DNA of 60,743 bases from Clostridiaceae bacterium (GTDB lineage Bacteria > Bacillota > Clostridia > TANB77 > CAG-508), in NCBI GenBank assembly GCA_021771025.1, contig JAETPW010000007.1, positions 1 to 60,743 of the forward strand, given 5' to 3'. Numbering within the stretch: the stretch's first letter is position 1; each line of letters begins with the position of its first letter. The position numbers were made by a program, and so were the translations under genes. The notes under the pieces were generated by a model. It searched no databases. It saw only the letters and a program-made list of their open reading frames with translations, and was not told the origin of the DNA. Positions 6,887-16,080 of the stretch are shown here, one piece after another.

Positions 6887-8416
6887 ATGAAAAACAACGA
6901 AACAAAGCAAAACAAGACGAGTAAGAAAAACAAATCATCCTTTACCTTTATTCCCAAGCTAACCATTGTATTAGTGATTATTTTAATGACAATGATAGCG
7001 TTTTTTGGGATATATGTTCCCGTGCAAAATCGTATGGAAGATAAAGTAAAATCATATGATTTAGCTATGGACTTAAAAGGAGCTCGTGTCATTCAACTAA
7101 CACCATCAAAAGGAACTAAAACCACAGTAAAAGATCAAGAAGGAAAAGAAGTAGAAGACGGAAGCAATTTGACCGACGAAGAAATAACAGAAAAAGGTTA
7201 TACCAAAGAAACTCTTCCCTTAAACGAAGAATCCACTTTTTCAGCAGACAATTACCAATCAGCGAAAAAGATTATGGAAAAACGTTTGCACTATTTAGGA
7301 GTTTCCTCTTATATCATTAATTTAGACGAACCAAGTGGACAAATTACCGTAGAAATACCAGAAAATGACTTAACCGATGATATTGGAAACGATTTAGTAA
7401 CAGTAGGGAAATTTGAAATTGTCGACAAAGACACACAAGAAGTATTAATGGATAATTCAGATATTCAAGAGGCAAAAGTCATGTATGGATCTTCAAACAC
7501 TGCTACATCAAATGGTACATCTGTGTATTTAGAAATTAGTTTTACTCGTGATGGAAAGAAGAAGTTTGAAAACGTTACCTCAACTTATACCAATACAACT
7601 ACCAACACAACAGGTACAACTGAAAATACAACAGGAGAAGAACAAAATGAAACAAATGAGACCGAAAATAACAATTCTACTGAAAACACGACAACCGAAA
7701 ATACAGAAACAACTAAACAAGTAGAAATGAAAATTGATGGACAAAGCATTATGACCACAAGTTTTGATCAAGTTGTCAAAACAGGAAAAATGCAATTAAC
7801 AGTAGGAACAGCCTCAACAGACCAAGTAACCATACAAAAATATGCACAAAATGCACAAAATATTGCAGTAACGTTAAATGATGGAAAACTACCAATTCAT
7901 TATGATATGAATAAAAACGAATACATTCAATCAGATATTACTACCAACCAAATCGAATTAGCTGCAATAGTAGTAGCAGTTATTGTAGCTATTATGTTAA
8001 TCATCTTCATGGTTCGTTTCCACAAAAATGGTATATTAGCCTCTATTTCAGTAATAGGAGCAATAAGTTTATTCTTATTATTGATTCGTTATGCTAATGT
8101 AACGTTATCCTTAGAGGGATTATTTGGAATAGCTATTGTTATTGGATTAAATCTAGCATTTATTGATCAACTACTAAAGAAAATTAGACAAAACGAACAA
8201 GAAAAAGAAGAAAAAGTAGTAAGTCATGCTATTACAGAAACCTATTTATCATTCTTTGCTATTATCTTACCAATTTGTATAGTAGCCATTGCCTTTTGTT
8301 TTATTTCATGGACAGCAATGAGTAGCTTTGGAATGGTTATGTTCTGGGGAATATTAACATTAGCCATTTATCATTTCTTAGTTACTGGGAATTTATTAAA
8401 GCTTAGTACTAAATAA
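6887..8416 (+). CDS. secD: Protein translocase subunit SecD (divergent)
   Basis: The protein has SecD layout: one N-terminal membrane segment (about residues 23-45), an extracytoplasmic P1-like region starting with YDLAMDLKGARVIQL (the family LDLxGG with Ala in the last position), KIMEKRLHYLGV and EIPEN, then a C-terminal block of several membrane segments (about 355-500). SecD uses the proton gradient to help pull proteins through SecYEG. A low-complexity Thr/Asn/Glu linker (about residues 230-285) interrupts the external domain and is unusual. It ends 14 bases before the SecF-like gene. Length (509 aa) is normal for SecD although the sequence is divergent. Confidence 0.75.
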   Translation: MKNNETKQNKTSKKNKSSFTFIPKLTIVLVIILMTMIAFFGIYVPVQNRMEDKVKSYDLAMDLKGARVIQLTPSKGTKTTVKDQEGKEVEDGSNLTDEEITEKGYTKETLPLNEESTFSADNYQSAKKIMEKRLHYLGVSSYIINLDEPSGQITVEIPENDLTDDIGNDLVTVGKFEIVDKDTQEVLMDNSDIQEAKVMYGSSNTATSNGTSVYLEISFTRDGKKKFENVTSTYTNTTTNTTGTTENTTGEEQNETNETENNNSTENTTTENTETTKQVEMKIDGQSIMTTSFDQVVKTGKMQLTVGTASTDQVTIQKYAQNAQNIAVTLNDGKLPIHYDMNKNEYIQSDITTNQIELAAIVVAVIVAIMLIIFMVRFHKNGILASISVIGAISLFLLLIRYANVTLSLEGLFGIAIVIGLNLAFIDQLLKKIRQNEQEKEEKVVSHAITETYLSFFAIILPICIVAIAFCFISWTAMSSFGMVMFWGILTLAIYHFLVTGNLLKLSTK

Positions 8417-8430
8417 AAGGAGGAACAAGA

Positions 8431-9087
8431 ATGAAACAGAATAAAAATAAAATTGGATTAATTGTACTTCTACTGATTATTGTCGCTGGAATAGCTATGA
8501 TAGTCATAAAAGGATTTGCCTTTGACTTAAAATACCAAGATGCTAAAAGGATAGAAATTGCTTTAGGAGGAACGTTCTCTTTGGAAGACGTAAAATCAAT
8601 TACCAATGAGGTATTTGGCAAAGATCCAGTTATGTTACAAAAAGTAGAAGTATTTGAAGATGCTGTAAGTATTACAGCAAAAGACATAACTGATGAGCAA
8701 AAACAAGGCATAATTGACCGAGTAAATGAAAAGTTTAAAACAGAAGTAAAGGCAGAAGATGTAGACATTATTACTGTTGCTCATACAAGGGCAAGAGATT
8801 TATTGAAACCATATATTTTCCCATTTGCTGTAGCAACTGTCGTTATTTTAGCATATATGGCTATTCGTTATCACTCACTATCTAGCGCGAAAGTAATTGC
8901 TCAAACGTTGGCTATTGTGATTTTAGCTCAAGCTGTGCTATTTAGCGTAATGGCGATTGCTAGAATTCCTATTGGACGATTGACGATTCCTTTGGTACTA
9001 GTAGTATACCTATTGTCTTTGATTGGATGTACAAATCGTTTTGAGAAGATGAGGAAAAAGGATTTAGAGGAAATAGAAGGTAAGTAG
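8431..9087 (+). CDS. secF: SecF-like translocase subunit (short, divergent)
   Basis: At 218 aa it is shorter than usual SecF (about 290-320). One N-terminal membrane segment (about 10-28) is followed by an extracytoplasmic region with LKYQDAKRIEIALGG, resembling the SecF FxGG-type P1 entry, and then about three membrane segments (residues 128-205). It follows secD by 14 bases with an AAAGGAGGAAC site and is cotranscribed. The truncated membrane bundle, where the family has five segments after P1, makes the call rest on context as much as sequence. A palindromic repeat element begins 88 bases downstream. Confidence 0.65.
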   Translation: MKQNKNKIGLIVLLLIIVAGIAMIVIKGFAFDLKYQDAKRIEIALGGTFSLEDVKSITNEVFGKDPVMLQKVEVFEDAVSITAKDITDEQKQGIIDRVNEKFKTEVKAEDVDIITVAHTRARDLLKPYIFPFAVATVVILAYMAIRYHSLSSAKVIAQTLAIVILAQAVLFSVMAIARIPIGRLTIPLVLVVYLLSLIGCTNRFEKMRKKDLEEIEGK

Positions 9088-9175
9088 AAAATTTTGAAAA
9101 GAAGTATTCATATTGAACTGCTAGTGTTAAGTTTCTTTATGGATACTTTTTTTGTTTGGCGCTTGCGGTGTGACC

Positions 9176-9363
9176 GTGGAAAAAGAGAATGGACTGCCTA
9201 TGATATTCACGTGAATTTAACCTTCCATAGCAGGGTCTTTTTAAAACCCTTAGGTCCCTCACAAAGAAGCCAGTGATCGGGTTTTAAGCCTAACGCGGGT
9301 CTTAGGGAACTGTCAGGTATAAATTCACGTGAATATCATAGGCAGTCCATTCTCTTTTTCCAC
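9176..9363. repeat. Palindromic-arm element, copy 1 (100-base core, 44 bp arms)
   Basis: A perfect 44 bp inverted repeat (9176-9219 with 9320-9363; outer end GTGGAAAAAGAGAATGGACT) encloses a 100-base core (9220-9319) that begins ACCTTCCATAGCAGGGTC and ends GGGAACTGTCAGGTA. The core recurs in opposite orientation at 9664-9763 and 29156-29256, while the arms are unrelated between copies. Every arm ends at the core in TTTA/TAAA. It lies after secF and could act as a 3' stabiliser or terminator. No coding frame in it is credible. Confidence 0.9.
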
Positions 9364-9625
9364 TTCTCTACTATTTTAGAAGAGAATGAGAAAAAATAGG
9401 GTGATAAAATTTAAAATATTTCATTATTTATTTTTATATTTTAAGAGAAATAATAGAAAGTTGCTAAAATAAATTTAGATAAAATGTAAAGATTATATTT
9501 TCTAATTAAAATAATAAAAAATAAAAAAGATATCTCATTCATAGAAAAAATTTTTCATTTTCTTTCAATAATAATATCACATTTTTATCAACTATAAAAC
9601 TTACTAAATAATAAACAGTAGAGTA
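9364..9625. other. AT-rich gap between two palindromic elements
   Basis: About 260 bases of very AT-rich sequence between the two inverted copies. I see no gene, tRNA, terminator or DnaA-box cluster in it. Confidence 0.5.
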
Positions 9626-9801
9626 GTCAGTCAAAGTAGTGTAGTTAGTTAAAGCGAAATTTATACCTGACAGTTCCCAAAGACCCGCGTTAGGCTTAAA
9701 ACCCAATAACAGGCTTCTTTGTAAGGGACCTAAGGGTTTTAAAAAGACCCTGCTATGGAAGGTTAAATTTCGCTTTAACTAACTACACTACTTTGACTGA
9801 C
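9626..9801. repeat. Palindromic-arm element, copy 2 (100-base core, 38 bp arms)
   Basis: Arms 9626-9663 and 9764-9801 are perfect complements (outer end GTCAGTCAAAGTAGTGTAGT) and unrelated to the arms of copies 1 and 3. The core 9664-9763 begins TACCTGACAGTTCCC and ends CCTGCTATGGAAGGT; it is the reverse complement of copy 1 with scattered substitutions. It lies about 125 bases before mutL, so copies 1 and 2 together form a larger inverted pair between secF and mutL. Confidence 0.9.
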
Positions 9802-9926
9802 GGATACGAAAAAAGCAAAACATATCAACCATCAAAAATAAAAAAATTCACAAAAAGCTATACAAAAAGCAAAAATTAATGATATAATAACCAAGTAAGA
9901 AAAGAGATAATCGGAGGAATCAATAA

Positions 9927-12254
9927 ATGGGAAATATAGTATTATTAGACGACCTAACCATCAACCAAATAGCAGCAGGGGAAGTTATCGAAAGACCAGC
10001 ATCAGTCATCAAAGAAATGGTCGAAAACTCCATTGATGCAGGAGCAACCAACATTACCGTAGAAATCAAAAACGGAGGAATATCGTTCATCAAAGTAACT
10101 GACAACGGTAAAGGAATTGCTCAAGATGACTTAGAAATTGCCTTTGAACGTCATGCTACCAGTAAAATCCGTTCAGCTGAAGACTTAGATACAGTAACTT
10201 CAATGGGCTTTAGAGGGGAAGCATTAGCTAGTATTGCTGCCATCAGTCAAGTAGAAATGATCTCAAAAACAGCTACGCAAGAAATGGGATATCGCATCTT
10301 AGTAGAAGCAGGAGACATACAAGAAAAAGAAGAAGCAGGTTCTCCAACAGGGACAAGTATTACCGTTCGCAATTTGTTCTTTAATACGCCAGTGCGTTAC
10401 AAATTCTTAAAAAAGGATTATACCGAATCAGGCTACATAGAAGATGTCATCACACGAATTGCTTTAGTTCATCCAGAAGTAGCACTTAAACTAATTAATA
10501 CCGGAAAAACAGTTATTCAAACCAATGGAAATGGGGACCTAAAAACCGTAATCTATAGTATTTACGGAAGAGACATTGCCGAAGGAATCTTACCATTATC
10601 CTATACCTATGAAGACATTCGATTAGAAGGAGTTATTGGAAAACCAGAGATTGCTAGATCCAATCGTTCTCATCAACTCTTTTTTGTCAATAAACGTTAC
10701 ATCAAAGACAAAGCCTTATCTGCAGCAACTGAACAAGCTTACAAAGGAATGATCCCTCTTGGTAAATTTGGTTTTGTTATTTTAAATTTAGAAATGAATC
10801 CTGCTAAAGTAGATGTCAACGTGCACCCAGCTAAATTAGAAGTAAGGTTTGAAGAAGAAAACAAAGTATTTCAAGCCGTGTATCATAGCATTAAAGATAC
10901 TTTGTTAAAAGCAGATTTAGTCGCTAAAACAGACAGAGAAGAAAAAACGGATTTCTTGCTAAATCCACAAGAAAATCAAATTAACCAAAATCCTGCCCCA
11001 TCTTCTAGTGGATTATTTTCTCTACACAAACCAGATGAGAAAAAAATTCAAGAATATACTGAGCGAGAAAGTCAGATCAAAACAAATGCAATAGTACAAA
11101 ATCAGGAAATAAAACCAGAAAATTCATCTAGCATAGGCAGTTCTTCACTAGGAATGCCAATAAATACGCAAGATGTATTAGAAAAATTAAAGAAAATACA
11201 ATTAGGCATCAAACAAGAAGTGGAGGATAATCCCAATATTCATTTAAATGAAGCCTATGTAAAAATGAATCAGCAGGAAGAAGAAAAGAAAGAGGAAGTA
11301 GTTATCTCACCGGAATTACAAGAAAAACTAGAAAAAGACAGCATCATAGGTCAGCCAAAAGAACAAGAAGTCAAAGAAGAAGGCTTAGCTGAACCAACCA
11401 ATCAAGAAGTAAATCAAAGTCGATTATTAGAAGCGGTAGAATGTTTCTCCCAAGAAGAAGGAACTACACCAGAGCAGGTTCAAGAACTAAAAGAGAAAAT
11501 GAAAGTACTACAAGAAAATTCATACCAAGAACCTGAAAATTTTGATGAAATGTACCAAAAATTATTTGGTAAAAAACCAGAAAAAGTAGAGGAAAAGAAA
11601 GAAGAAATACAATTTCCTACGATTGATTTAGTAAAGGCAAACGAAACATTATTTGATCATACGCAAGAATTGCCAAAAGTATTGTATCGCTTTGTAGGCA
11701 TAGTGTTTAAAACATATATTATCATTGAAATGAATCAAGAAATGTATATTATTGACCAACATGCTGCCCATGAACGCATCATGTATGAAAAAGTAAAGAA
11801 AAATTATTATCAAGAGCAAACGAAAGATTCGCAAATGTTGTTATTACCGGATGTTATCAGTTTAACTCACAAAGAAATGGACATTGCCAAAGAAAATATA
11901 TCGATGTTTGAACAAGCAGGATTTACCTTAGAAGAATTCGGAGAAAATACCATCAAACTAACAGGAGTTCCTACCGTATGTATTGATTTAGACACCAAAG
12001 ATTTATTTTTAGAAACCTTAGATGAAATCAATACAGTAGCCAGAACAGCTAAACAAGAAAAAGAAGAAAAATTCATTGCTACTGTTGCTTGTAAAGCAGC
12101 GGTAAAAGCTCATATGGCATTAGAACAAGAAGAAGTAGAAAGCTTAATGGATCAATTATTGGTGCTACCAAATCCATTTACTTGTCCACATGGAAGACCA
12201 ACAGCCATTAAAATGACGAAATACGATATTGAGCGAAAGTTTGCTAGAAAATAG
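9927..12254 (+). CDS. mutL: DNA mismatch repair endonuclease MutL
   Basis: The N-terminal GHKL ATPase shows NQIAAGEVIERPASVIKEMVENSIDAGA (ATP-binding Glu and Asn), DNGKGI and GFRGEALASI, then a NTPVRYKFLKK segment. The C-terminal domain has the metal-dependent nicking motif DQHAAHERIMYEK, then ACKAAVKAH and FTCPHGRPTAIKM, so this is the endonuclease type used by bacteria without MutH. The 775 aa length exceeds many homologues because of a long Gln/Glu-rich linker (about residues 330-590). AATCGGAGGAA lies nine bases before the ATG. No mutS precedes it in the window. It begins a run of genes to divIVA. Confidence 0.97.
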   Translation: MGNIVLLDDLTINQIAAGEVIERPASVIKEMVENSIDAGATNITVEIKNGGISFIKVTDNGKGIAQDDLEIAFERHATSKIRSAEDLDTVTSMGFRGEALASIAAISQVEMISKTATQEMGYRILVEAGDIQEKEEAGSPTGTSITVRNLFFNTPVRYKFLKKDYTESGYIEDVITRIALVHPEVALKLINTGKTVIQTNGNGDLKTVIYSIYGRDIAEGILPLSYTYEDIRLEGVIGKPEIARSNRSHQLFFVNKRYIKDKALSAATEQAYKGMIPLGKFGFVILNLEMNPAKVDVNVHPAKLEVRFEEENKVFQAVYHSIKDTLLKADLVAKTDREEKTDFLLNPQENQINQNPAPSSSGLFSLHKPDEKKIQEYTERESQIKTNAIVQNQEIKPENSSSIGSSSLGMPINTQDVLEKLKKIQLGIKQEVEDNPNIHLNEAYVKMNQQEEEKKEEVVISPELQEKLEKDSIIGQPKEQEVKEEGLAEPTNQEVNQSRLLEAVECFSQEEGTTPEQVQELKEKMKVLQENSYQEPENFDEMYQKLFGKKPEKVEEKKEEIQFPTIDLVKANETLFDHTQELPKVLYRFVGIVFKTYIIIEMNQEMYIIDQHAAHERIMYEKVKKNYYQEQTKDSQMLLLPDVISLTHKEMDIAKENISMFEQAGFTLEEFGENTIKLTGVPTVCIDLDTKDLFLETLDEINTVARTAKQEKEEKFIATVACKAAVKAHMALEQEEVESLMDQLLVLPNPFTCPHGRPTAIKMTKYDIERKFARK

Positions 12255-12270
12255 AGAGAAGAGGGAAAAA

Positions 12271-12708
12271 ATGACATTTATTCTAATAGCGATCATAGCT
12301 ATGGCTTTAGTGGTAATTTTTTGGACATGGCATAATTTAGGAACAGAAATAGTAAGCAAAAAAATCGTTTGGATCCTAGCAGGTGGGCTAACTTGTTATG
12401 GAATTACTTTTCTCTTAATGCAGTTTTCGCAAGCAGGGGTTTACTATCCAAATCAAGAAGCAAAAAATCAGATTTTGGGCATTTTGGTGAGTTTATTTAC
12501 TGTTCTTAATAGTGGAATTATTCTTCCTTATTTAGCCAAACTATGGGATGGACTTAAAGAAGAAGAAATAACCAAACAAGTAGTAAAAAGAAAAATGGTT
12601 ATCTTGATGATCTTGTTAGTTATCGTATTTTGGATAGAGGTAACGTATTTAACCTCCATTCAAGAAGGAATTATCCAAGTATATGAAAACCAGAAACAAA
12701 TCAGGTAG
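12271..12708 (+). CDS. hypothetical multi-pass membrane protein
   Basis: The ATG at 12271 follows GAGAAGAGGG; an extension to a TTG at 12229 overlaps mutL and is less likely. The 145 aa product has about four hydrophobic segments (roughly residues 2-18, 30-52, 68-90 and 110-130) with a charged loop EEEITKQVVKRK between the last two. I recognise no family. It is 16 bases after mutL and 11 bases before miaA, so it is part of the same transcript. No function is proposed. Confidence 0.7.
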   Translation: MTFILIAIIAMALVVIFWTWHNLGTEIVSKKIVWILAGGLTCYGITFLLMQFSQAGVYYPNQEAKNQILGILVSLFTVLNSGIILPYLAKLWDGLKEEEITKQVVKRKMVILMILLVIVFWIEVTYLTSIQEGIIQVYENQKQIR

Positions 12709-12719
12709 GAGGAAAAGCT

Positions 12720-13640
12720 ATGGAAAAACCAAAAGTGATTATGATTTGCGGGCCAACAGCCTCAGGAAAAACGACACTATCCATTGCTTTAGCTAAAAAA
12801 ATAGAGGGAGAAATCGTTTCAGCAGATTCCATGCAAATTTATCAAGACATGAACATTGGAACAGCAAAACCAACCGAAGAAGAAAAACAAGGAATTCCTC
12901 ATTATGTCATGGATTATGTTTCTCCAGAAATGCGATATAGTGTAGCAGAATATAAAAAAGAGGCTAAAAAGGCAATTCATACCATTCTAGCAAAAGGAAA
13001 AATGCCTATTGTAGTAGGAGGAACAGGTTTATACTTAGACAGTTTACTCTATGAAATTGACTATCCAGAAATAGAATTAGATGAAGCCTATAGACAAAAA
13101 TTAGATCAGTTAGCACAAGAAAAAGGATTAACTTATTTGTACGAAAAAGCAAAACAAATTGACCCGTTAGCAACCGCTAAAATAAGCCCGAATGATCGAA
13201 AGAGAATACAGCGCATTTTAGAAATTTATCATGCTACCGGAAAAACCAAAACAGAGCAAGAAATTGCTTCAAGGCAGAAAGAAGTAGAATTTGATTATCA
13301 TGTATATGCCCTTTCTTGGGATAGAGCTATTTTATATGAAAGAATAAATCAGCGAGTAGATTTAATGATAGAACAAGGGTTAATTGAAGAAGTACAAAAT
13401 ATCCAGAAAAAATATACATGTTTCCCAACTGCTATGCAAGGGTTAGGATATAAAGAAGTGGTAGACTATTTAGAAGGAAAATTAACCAAAGAAGAGATGA
13501 TCGAAAAAATCAAACAAGAAACAAGGCGATATAGCAAAAGACAACTAACGTGGTTTCGCAAAAATAAGCAAACCATTTGGCTAGAAGGTGCAAATGATGT
13601 GCAAAATAATGTCTCACTTATTTTGGAGGGATTACATTGA
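12720..13640 (+). CDS. miaA: tRNA dimethylallyltransferase MiaA
   Basis: It transfers dimethylallyl to N6 of A37 in tRNAs that read codons starting with U. The protein begins KVIMICGPTASGKTTL (P-loop), then SADSMQIYQDMNIGTAKPT and GGTGLYLDSLLY, with the later SPNDRKRIQRILEIY and AMQGLGYKEV signatures. Length 306 aa is typical. AGGAGGAAAAGCT precedes the ATG. It lies downstream of mutL as in many Firmicutes and overlaps the next start by 4 bases (TTGA), so translation is coupled. Confidence 0.96.
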   Translation: MEKPKVIMICGPTASGKTTLSIALAKKIEGEIVSADSMQIYQDMNIGTAKPTEEEKQGIPHYVMDYVSPEMRYSVAEYKKEAKKAIHTILAKGKMPIVVGGTGLYLDSLLYEIDYPEIELDEAYRQKLDQLAQEKGLTYLYEKAKQIDPLATAKISPNDRKRIQRILEIYHATGKTKTEQEIASRQKEVEFDYHVYALSWDRAILYERINQRVDLMIEQGLIEEVQNIQKKYTCFPTAMQGLGYKEVVDYLEGKLTKEEMIEKIKQETRRYSKRQLTWFRKNKQTIWLEGANDVQNNVSLILEGLH

Positions 13641-14986
13641 AAAAACAAGAAAAAGCAAAAGGAATAACCAAAGAACCAAAACAAGCAGAAAAAGAGCGCT
13701 CTGGTGTTCCATCAGACGACTTTTTGACCAGAAGAGAAGCAAAGAGAAAAAGAAATAAAATCATCGTTATGGCAATTTTAGCGTTGGTTTCTTTGTATTT
13801 GGCTTATACCATTTTTTTATTAATTAGAGAGCCTACTGATATTTTTACCGTAGAACAAGGTAAAGTATCATTAGAAGAAACCGATTTAGGCTACGTTATT
13901 CGTAAAGAACAGGTAGTTAAAGGAAATAATTATAAAAATGGGATGGAAAAAATAAAATCAGAAGGAGAAAAGGCAGCAAAAGGGGAATCTATTTTTCGTT
14001 ATTACAGTAAAAATGAAGAAACATTAAAAAACAAAATAGCTGAATTAGATGTTAAAATTCAAGAAGCCATGAAAAATCAAACCGATTTATATTCTTCTGA
14101 TATCAAATTATTAGAAAATCAGCTTGACACAAAAGTGGAAGACCTAAATAAAATGACAGATGTATCCAAATTAGAAGAATATCGAAAAGAAATTATGGAT
14201 ATTGTTACGAAAAAAAGTGAACGATATGGTGAATTAAGTCCTGCTGGTTCTTATTTACGACAATTAAAAGATGAACGAAAAAAATTAGAAAGTGAATTAA
14301 ATTCAGGAGCAGAATACATTACAGCACCAGAAAGTGGAATTGTGTCATATCGTGTAGATGGATTAGAAGAAACATTAACACCAGACAATTTTTCGACTCT
14401 TAGTAAACAATTTTTGGAAAATCTTGACTTAAAAACAGGAAAGATAGTAGCATCAAATGACGAAAGTGGTAAAATAATCAATAATTTTAATTGTTACATT
14501 GCTACGATTTCTACCTCAAGGCAAGCAAAAGAAGCCAAAATAGGAAATAAAGTTAAAATTCGTTTATCCAATAATGAAGAAATAGAAGCACAAATTGCTT
14601 ATTTATCCCAAGAAAATGAAGAAGAAATGCTAATTGTTTTGCAGATAGACAGGCAAATTAGTGAATTAACGAACTACCGAAAAATATCATTTGACCTAAT
14701 CTGGTGGAGTTATTCAGGGCTAAAAGTTCCGAACGAAGCTATTTTAACTGAAAATGAACTAACTTACGTTGTTCGAAATCGAGCTGGATACTTAAGTAAA
14801 ATATTAGTTAAAGTAGAAAATCAAAACGAAAGATATTCTATTGTTACCAATTATAAAACAGAAGAACTAAAAGAATTAGGATACAGTGATCAAGAAATAA
14901 ATACCTACAAAAAGATTTCAGTTTATGATGAAATTTTGCTTAATCCAAATGAAAAAAGAGAAATATTACAATTAGATGACAAATAG
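13637..14986 (+). CDS. HlyD-like membrane-fusion/adaptor protein
   Basis: The start is a TTG overlapping the miaA stop, with GGAGGGA upstream. A basic, charged N-terminus (about 45 residues) precedes one membrane segment (about 48-68, IIVMAILALVSLYLAYTIF). The extracytoplasmic part has coiled-coil stretches (about 130-220), a lipoyl-like strand (EYITAPESGIVSYRVDGLEE) and beta-barrel segments, resembling HlyD/AcrA adaptors. No partner transporter lies nearby; instead it sits between miaA and sepF, so it may be an envelope or division accessory protein. Family call moderate. Confidence 0.65.
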   Translation: MKKQEKAKGITKEPKQAEKERSGVPSDDFLTRREAKRKRNKIIVMAILALVSLYLAYTIFLLIREPTDIFTVEQGKVSLEETDLGYVIRKEQVVKGNNYKNGMEKIKSEGEKAAKGESIFRYYSKNEETLKNKIAELDVKIQEAMKNQTDLYSSDIKLLENQLDTKVEDLNKMTDVSKLEEYRKEIMDIVTKKSERYGELSPAGSYLRQLKDERKKLESELNSGAEYITAPESGIVSYRVDGLEETLTPDNFSTLSKQFLENLDLKTGKIVASNDESGKIINNFNCYIATISTSRQAKEAKIGNKVKIRLSNNEEIEAQIAYLSQENEEEMLIVLQIDRQISELTNYRKISFDLIWWSYSGLKVPNEAILTENELTYVVRNRAGYLSKILVKVENQNERYSIVTNYKTEELKELGYSDQEINTYKKISVYDEILLNPNEKREILQLDDK

Positions 14987-15016
14987 ATTAAAATCATATT
15001 ACATTTTAAAAAACTA

Positions 15017-15045
15017 TTGACAACAGGGGAAAAAAAGTGGATACT
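15017..15045 (+). promoter_or_regulatory. Promoter upstream of sepF
   Basis: TTGACA (15017-15022) and GATACT (15040-15045) are 17 bases apart, 30 bases after the previous stop, giving sepF-divIVA their own promoter. Confidence 0.5.
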
Positions 15046-15096
15046 AATAGCAAAGATACGCAAAGACAAAGGAATGAAAATTTAGGAGGTTTTTTT

Positions 15097-15585
15097 ATGT
15101 CAGGAGCTTTAATGAATAAGGTTTGGGATTTATTTGGAATGGATTCTGCTGAACCAGAAGAATATGAAGATGAAAATGTATATGATTATGCAGAAGAAGA
15201 CGAAGAAGAAGTAGAAGATAAAAAAATATTTGGAAGAAGAAACAATAACAGTAAAGTAGTTAGTATGCCACAAGCACAAGGACAAGCCATCAAAATGGTT
15301 ATTTCTCAACCAACTACTTTTGAACAATCGGATGAAATTTGTTCATTTTTAAAAGAAAAAAAATCAGTCATTGTTAATTTAGAGTATGTCAATAAAGATG
15401 TAGCAAGAAGAATTGTTGACTTTATTAGTGGTGGAGTTTATGCGTTAGATGGATACATTCAAAAAGTATCTAATTCTATCTTTTTAGTTGCGCCATCTAA
15501 TTACGAGATTACCAACGAAATGGCTAGAGAAGAAATGAAAAGTAAATTATCTGTGTCATGGCTAAAAAACAACAATATGAATTAA
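15097..15585 (+). CDS. sepF: Cell division protein SepF
   Basis: The ATG at 15097 follows TTAGGAGGT by seven bases; a longer frame to 15037 would include this site. The 162 aa product has a short N-terminal membrane-binding helix (MSGALMNKVWDLFGM), a very acidic linker (residues 15-45) and the SepF core (about 65-150: QPTTFEQSDEICSFLKEKKS, VIVNLEYV, RRIVDFISGGVYALDG, FLVAPSNYEI). SepF tethers FtsZ to the membrane in Gram-positive bacteria. divIVA follows by 34 bases, as in the classic ylm cluster, but ylmD, ylmG and ylmH are absent. Confidence 0.93.
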   Translation: MSGALMNKVWDLFGMDSAEPEEYEDENVYDYAEEDEEEVEDKKIFGRRNNNSKVVSMPQAQGQAIKMVISQPTTFEQSDEICSFLKEKKSVIVNLEYVNKDVARRIVDFISGGVYALDGYIQKVSNSIFLVAPSNYEITNEMAREEMKSKLSVSWLKNNNMN

Positions 15586-15619
15586 TCTAGCTTAAGGTAA
15601 GGGAGGAAAGGTTGAAAAA

Positions 15620-16075
15620 ATGATTACACCATTAGATATTGAAAATAAAAAGTTTGCCAAACAAATGATGAATGGCTATAATGTAGAAGAAGTAGACGAT
15701 TTTTTAGATGAGTTAACAGTCGATTATAGTAAAAATTATAAAGAATTAACAGAATTAAGAACAAAAGTAGAAGAATTAAACAATAGTTTAGTACAATATA
15801 AAACCATTGAATCTACCCTACAAAATACCTTAGTTATGGCCCAAACAACAGCAGAAGAAGTAAAAAATGTAGCCAAACAAAAAGCAGACCAAATTGTAGA
15901 AGAAGCAAAAGCAGGAGCTCAAAAACAAGTAGATGAGTTAAACAACGAAATCCTATTAAAACAAAGAGAATTAGATGATGTAAAAAAACAATTTGATATA
16001 TATAAAGCCAAAATGGAATCATTATTAATTTCACAATTAGAATTATTAAAAGAAGTCAATAAAAATGATGAGTAA
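15620..16075 (+). CDS. divIVA: DivIVA-domain protein
   Basis: The N-terminus, MITPLDIENKKFAKQMMNGYNVEEVDDFLDELTVDY, is the DivIVA membrane-curvature-sensing domain (shown here by its FAKQMMNGYNVEEVDDFLD core), followed by coiled coil to the end (residues 36-150). Length 151 aa is normal. DivIVA marks poles and septa and recruits partners. It follows sepF with GGGAGGAAAGG upstream of the ATG; a strong terminator ends the unit. Confidence 0.92.
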   Translation: MITPLDIENKKFAKQMMNGYNVEEVDDFLDELTVDYSKNYKELTELRTKVEELNNSLVQYKTIESTLQNTLVMAQTTAEEVKNVAKQKADQIVEEAKAGAQKQVDELNNEILLKQRELDDVKKQFDIYKAKMESLLISQLELLKEVNKNDE

Positions 16076-16080
16076 AAAAC

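Noticed and set aside
9094..9276. 60 aa frame after secF
   Set aside because: It runs into the arm and core of the palindromic element, has no ribosome site and a composition unlike the neighbouring genes.
9364..9625. AT-rich spacer as a replication origin
   Set aside because: No DnaA-box cluster and no dnaA or dnaN nearby; AT richness alone is not enough.
9176..9801. Palindromic elements as a CRISPR array, IS ends or riboswitch of known class
   Set aside because: No regular short repeats with spacers, no transposase, ends not conserved between copies, and no known riboswitch consensus recognised in the core.
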